Shown here in pieces: positions 61,836 to 64,000 of a stretch of 64,000 bases of DNA (position 1 is its first letter; each line of letters opens with the position of its first letter). Source of the DNA: Syncephalis fuscata (Eukaryota > Zoopagomycota > Zoopagomycetes > Zoopagales > Piptocephalidaceae); NCBI GenBank assembly GCA_025786725.1, contig JAHLTZ010000026.1, forward strand, positions 310,001 through 374,000. Reading direction: 5' to 3'. The notes beneath the pieces are model-generated. The model had not been told where the DNA came from. It searched no databases and worked only from the letters and a program-made list of their open reading frames with translations. The position numbers and the translations under genes are program-made.

Positions 61836-63461
61836 ATGCACGCTTATTATAGACCAATTCTACCGGTGTTAACACGACGATTCTACACGTCTGGCCAGCC
61901 TCTAATGTCTGGCGTGTCTACAATACGCCAAATATTAATAAAGCAACATGCAGGCCAGCCTACTTGTATACACGGCTGGATTCGCTCAGTGCGAAAGCAA
62001 AAGAATATGGCGTTTGTCGATGTCAATGACGGCAGTTGCATGCGTGGTATTCAAGTCATCGTCGATCAGCCTATTGACGGGTAAGTTATTCGGATATCTG
62101 CTATTGACGTCCAGCTCTGACATATTCAGTAAAGACTGGCAGCTGGTTGCGCGGTGCAGATCGACGGACATTTAGTTGATAGTCCAGGTCATGAACAGTC
62201 GCTTGAACTGCATGCTCGAAATATTAAAGTAGTTGGAGAATGTGATGCAGAGGTATGTAAACACATAGGTATTCAGTTGGTTTACTGATTTGTAGAATAG
62301 AAATATCCATTACAAAAGAAAAGACATACATTAGAGTTTTTACGAGAATGGCCTCATTTAAGATCACGTACACATACAATGGGAGCAGTATTACGTATAA
62401 GAAACCAGGCAATTCATAGATTGCATCAATTCTTTCAGGTCATTAAATTAATGTTATATAGTGTTTAAACTAATAGATGGTTTAGAATAATGATTTCTTA
62501 CAAATCAATACACCAATCTTGACAGCACATGACTGTGAAGGTGGTGGCGAAGTATTTCGTGTAAGCACAAATACACCAGCTGTCCATGGTAGCAATAAGG
62601 TAGAGGATGGCTTAGATAGTAGTAATAACGAGTTTTTGGTCGACCGGTCTATCTTACGGTATCGGGCCAGCTTCATTTGGAGGCTATAGCTATGGCTGCA
62701 TCTCGAGTATACACACTGAGTCCTACATTTCGTGCGGAGCCTTCACAAACATCCCGACATTTGGCGGAATTCTGGATGTTAGAGGCCGAAATGTCATTTA
62801 TTACTGAGCTTGATCAATTAATGGATCTGTGTGAATCATGTATTGTCAATACAACACGACAGCTACGCACTACACTACCAGATGAGATAAATCTATTTAA
62901 GCGATGGGTTGATCCAGAGCTAGAAAAGCGGCTTGCTTTGCTGGCTGCAGATCAGCAACAGTCCTATGCTCGTATGACATATACCGAGGCTATTGAGGTG
63001 TTGCAGAAAGCGCCAGTCAGTTTTAAATTTGCGCCTACATGGGGTGCGCCACTTCAAAGTGAACATGAGCAATATTTAGCTGATCGTCACTGTCAGCGTC
63101 CGGTATTTGTCACACACTATCCTGCTTCGATAAAACCATTCTACATGTTGGTTGATCCTGCATCGGCCTCTGAATCAGATAAATCAACAGTGGCATGTAT
63201 GGATTTATTAGTGCCAGGTGTAGGCGAGTTGGTGGGAGGAAGTCTTCGAGAGAGCAATGAAGCGACATTGAGAACACGTATGGAAAAGGCGGGCGTGGAT
63301 CCACAAGCTCATGCTTGGTATCTTGATCTTCGAAGATTTGGTGGTGTACCTCATGGTGGCTTTGGTCTTGGACTAGAACGTTATTTGCGGGCCGTGACGG
63401 GTATAGCAAGTATCAAGGATCTAATACCATGCCACGATCCATTGGCCAATGTCCCTGCTAG
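61836..63461 (+). CDS. NARS2: Asparaginyl-tRNA synthetase, mitochondrial type
   Basis: Class II aminoacyl-tRNA synthetase charging tRNA-Asn, probably mitochondrial: the start [20 protein letters not shown] looks like a transit peptide. The OB-fold anticodon domain is [20 protein letters not shown]. The catalytic core has motif 1 ([15 protein letters not shown]), motif 2 ([28 protein letters not shown]) and motif 3 ([15 protein letters not shown]). About four to five exons. Two single-base deletions are apparent. TTTTT at 62,633-62,637 should be six T, giving [20 protein letters not shown] at 63,427-63,428 lacks one base, after which [10 protein letters not shown] and a stop at 63,461 follow. 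Uncorrected, the frame reads on to 63,534 with unrelated residues. Divergent from XLF, 119 bases apart. Confidence 0.9.
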
Positions 63462-63465
63462 CTGT

Positions 63466-64000
63466 CTAATAGCTATCATTAAGCAAGTGTTTTATGATTC
63501 CGAGTGCGCTGTAGCGATATGTATCACTGCCTAATAAAATATAATGATTAAGATGATGATAGAGTTCATATAGCTTTACTCGGCGATCTCGCTGTTTAGT
63601 AGGTGGAAATGAGCGGTTGTATTCTTCATAAAAATCTAATAATAATAATGTATATATATAAATATAAATAGTACTATACAATTATGTGCAATATTAATAC
63701 CATGCGATAACCCGCCAACATTCTATTATGCCAAACTCGGCCTCATAGTGTCCCTGATTATTTGATTAATAGTTTAATTATTAAAGTTTGTAATTTGCTT
63801 AAAAATAAAGAGCAGGATCATAAATACTGCTTGACCTGTATCGGCTCGTATACCCCAATTACCGGCCCCTAATGAATATTTAGTAATAATAAATATCATG
63901 TTGAAATACTTGCATAAATTCCATGAATTAGACTTGGCTTAATCAATGTATTGTCCCCAATAATCTGCGGTACTATTTCTAATAATTCTTCACCTAATTG
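63466..64000 (-). CDS. Fructosamine-3-kinase family protein, 3' part
   Basis: The C-terminal part of a fructosamine/ketosamine-3-kinase, which removes early glycation products from proteins. Reading from the window edge: LGEELLEIVPQIIGDNTLIK, PSLIHG (catalytic HGD region), AGNWGIRADTGQAVF, then a DPAL-like metal-binding segment, GHYEAEFGII, MLAGYRM, FYEEYNRSFPPTKQRDRR and VKLYELYHHLNHYILLGSDT, followed by YRYSALGIIKHLL and the stop. The order and residues fit the family closely. Small introns separate the pieces. One or two one-base slips are likely (near 63,827 and 63,716). The gene continues beyond 64,000. Its stop is four bases from the AsnRS stop on the other strand. Confidence 0.75.

Overview
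The window is nuclear DNA of a eukaryote, most likely an early-diverging fungus. It is AT-rich, genes carry many short GT-AG introns (about 45-90 nt, GTAAGT donors, TAG acceptors), and transcription comes from both strands. The fungal call rests on a FUS3/KSS1-type MAP kinase, a PGA1-like GPI-mannosyltransferase subunit and a fungal-type NDUFA1. Complex I, an augmin subunit (HAUS5-like), XLF and centrin speak against a budding yeast. The lineage cannot be fixed from the sequence alone.

Layout. 1-8.3 kb: an FHA-kinase (Chk2/Cds1-like) gene flanked by two copies of a non-coding direct repeat, a hairpin-rich gene-free stretch, and an endonuclease/exonuclease/phosphatase-family gene. 8.3-12.6 kb: gene-poor, with a broken secreted M28 aminopeptidase. 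12.6-26.5 kb: OTUD6-type deubiquitinase, PGA1-like protein, SEC24, a tetraspanin, a TLDc (OXR1-type) protein, a DAGK-type lipid kinase and an RRM protein. 26.7-33 kb: a small secreted-protein gene, a decayed paralogue of the FHA-kinase, and a secreted kinase-like protein. 33.4-49.8 kb: housekeeping block with PI4-kinase STT4, SmD3, dynein light chain LC8, mitochondrial uL23, UTP15 and the MAPK. 50.9-59.3 kb: two putative micro-exon genes bracketing RPB9, NDUFA1, HAUS5-like and centrin. 60-64 kb: XLF/NHEJ1, mitochondrial AsnRS and the 3' part of a fructosamine-3-kinase.

The most unusual signal is a pair of loci (50,892-51,722 on + and 58,394-59,337 on -). Each starts with a signal-peptide exon ending in phase 1, followed by a chain of 3-nt (rarely 9- or 12-nt) micro-exons, each framed by TAG and a GTRRGT-like donor and separated by roughly 50-90 nt introns. 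Because almost all are multiples of three, any could be skipped without changing frame. This resembles the architecture of schistosome micro-exon genes; I know of no such family in fungi. The tendency to tiny exons also appears in ordinary genes: an 8-nt exon encodes the catalytic D-I-K of the FHA-kinase, and a 20-nt exon carries the catalytic Cys of the OTU protease.

Caution: many conserved genes (UTP15, STT4, AsnRS, XLF, TLDc) contain one or more apparent single-base deletions, often in A/T runs. This looks like a systematic assembly error, so frameshift-based pseudogene calls here are provisional. Genes work mostly independently, but neighbouring divergent pairs share functions in two places: HAUS5-like/centrin (microtubule organisation), and, more loosely, RPB9/NDUFA1 and XLF/AsnRS share short promoters.
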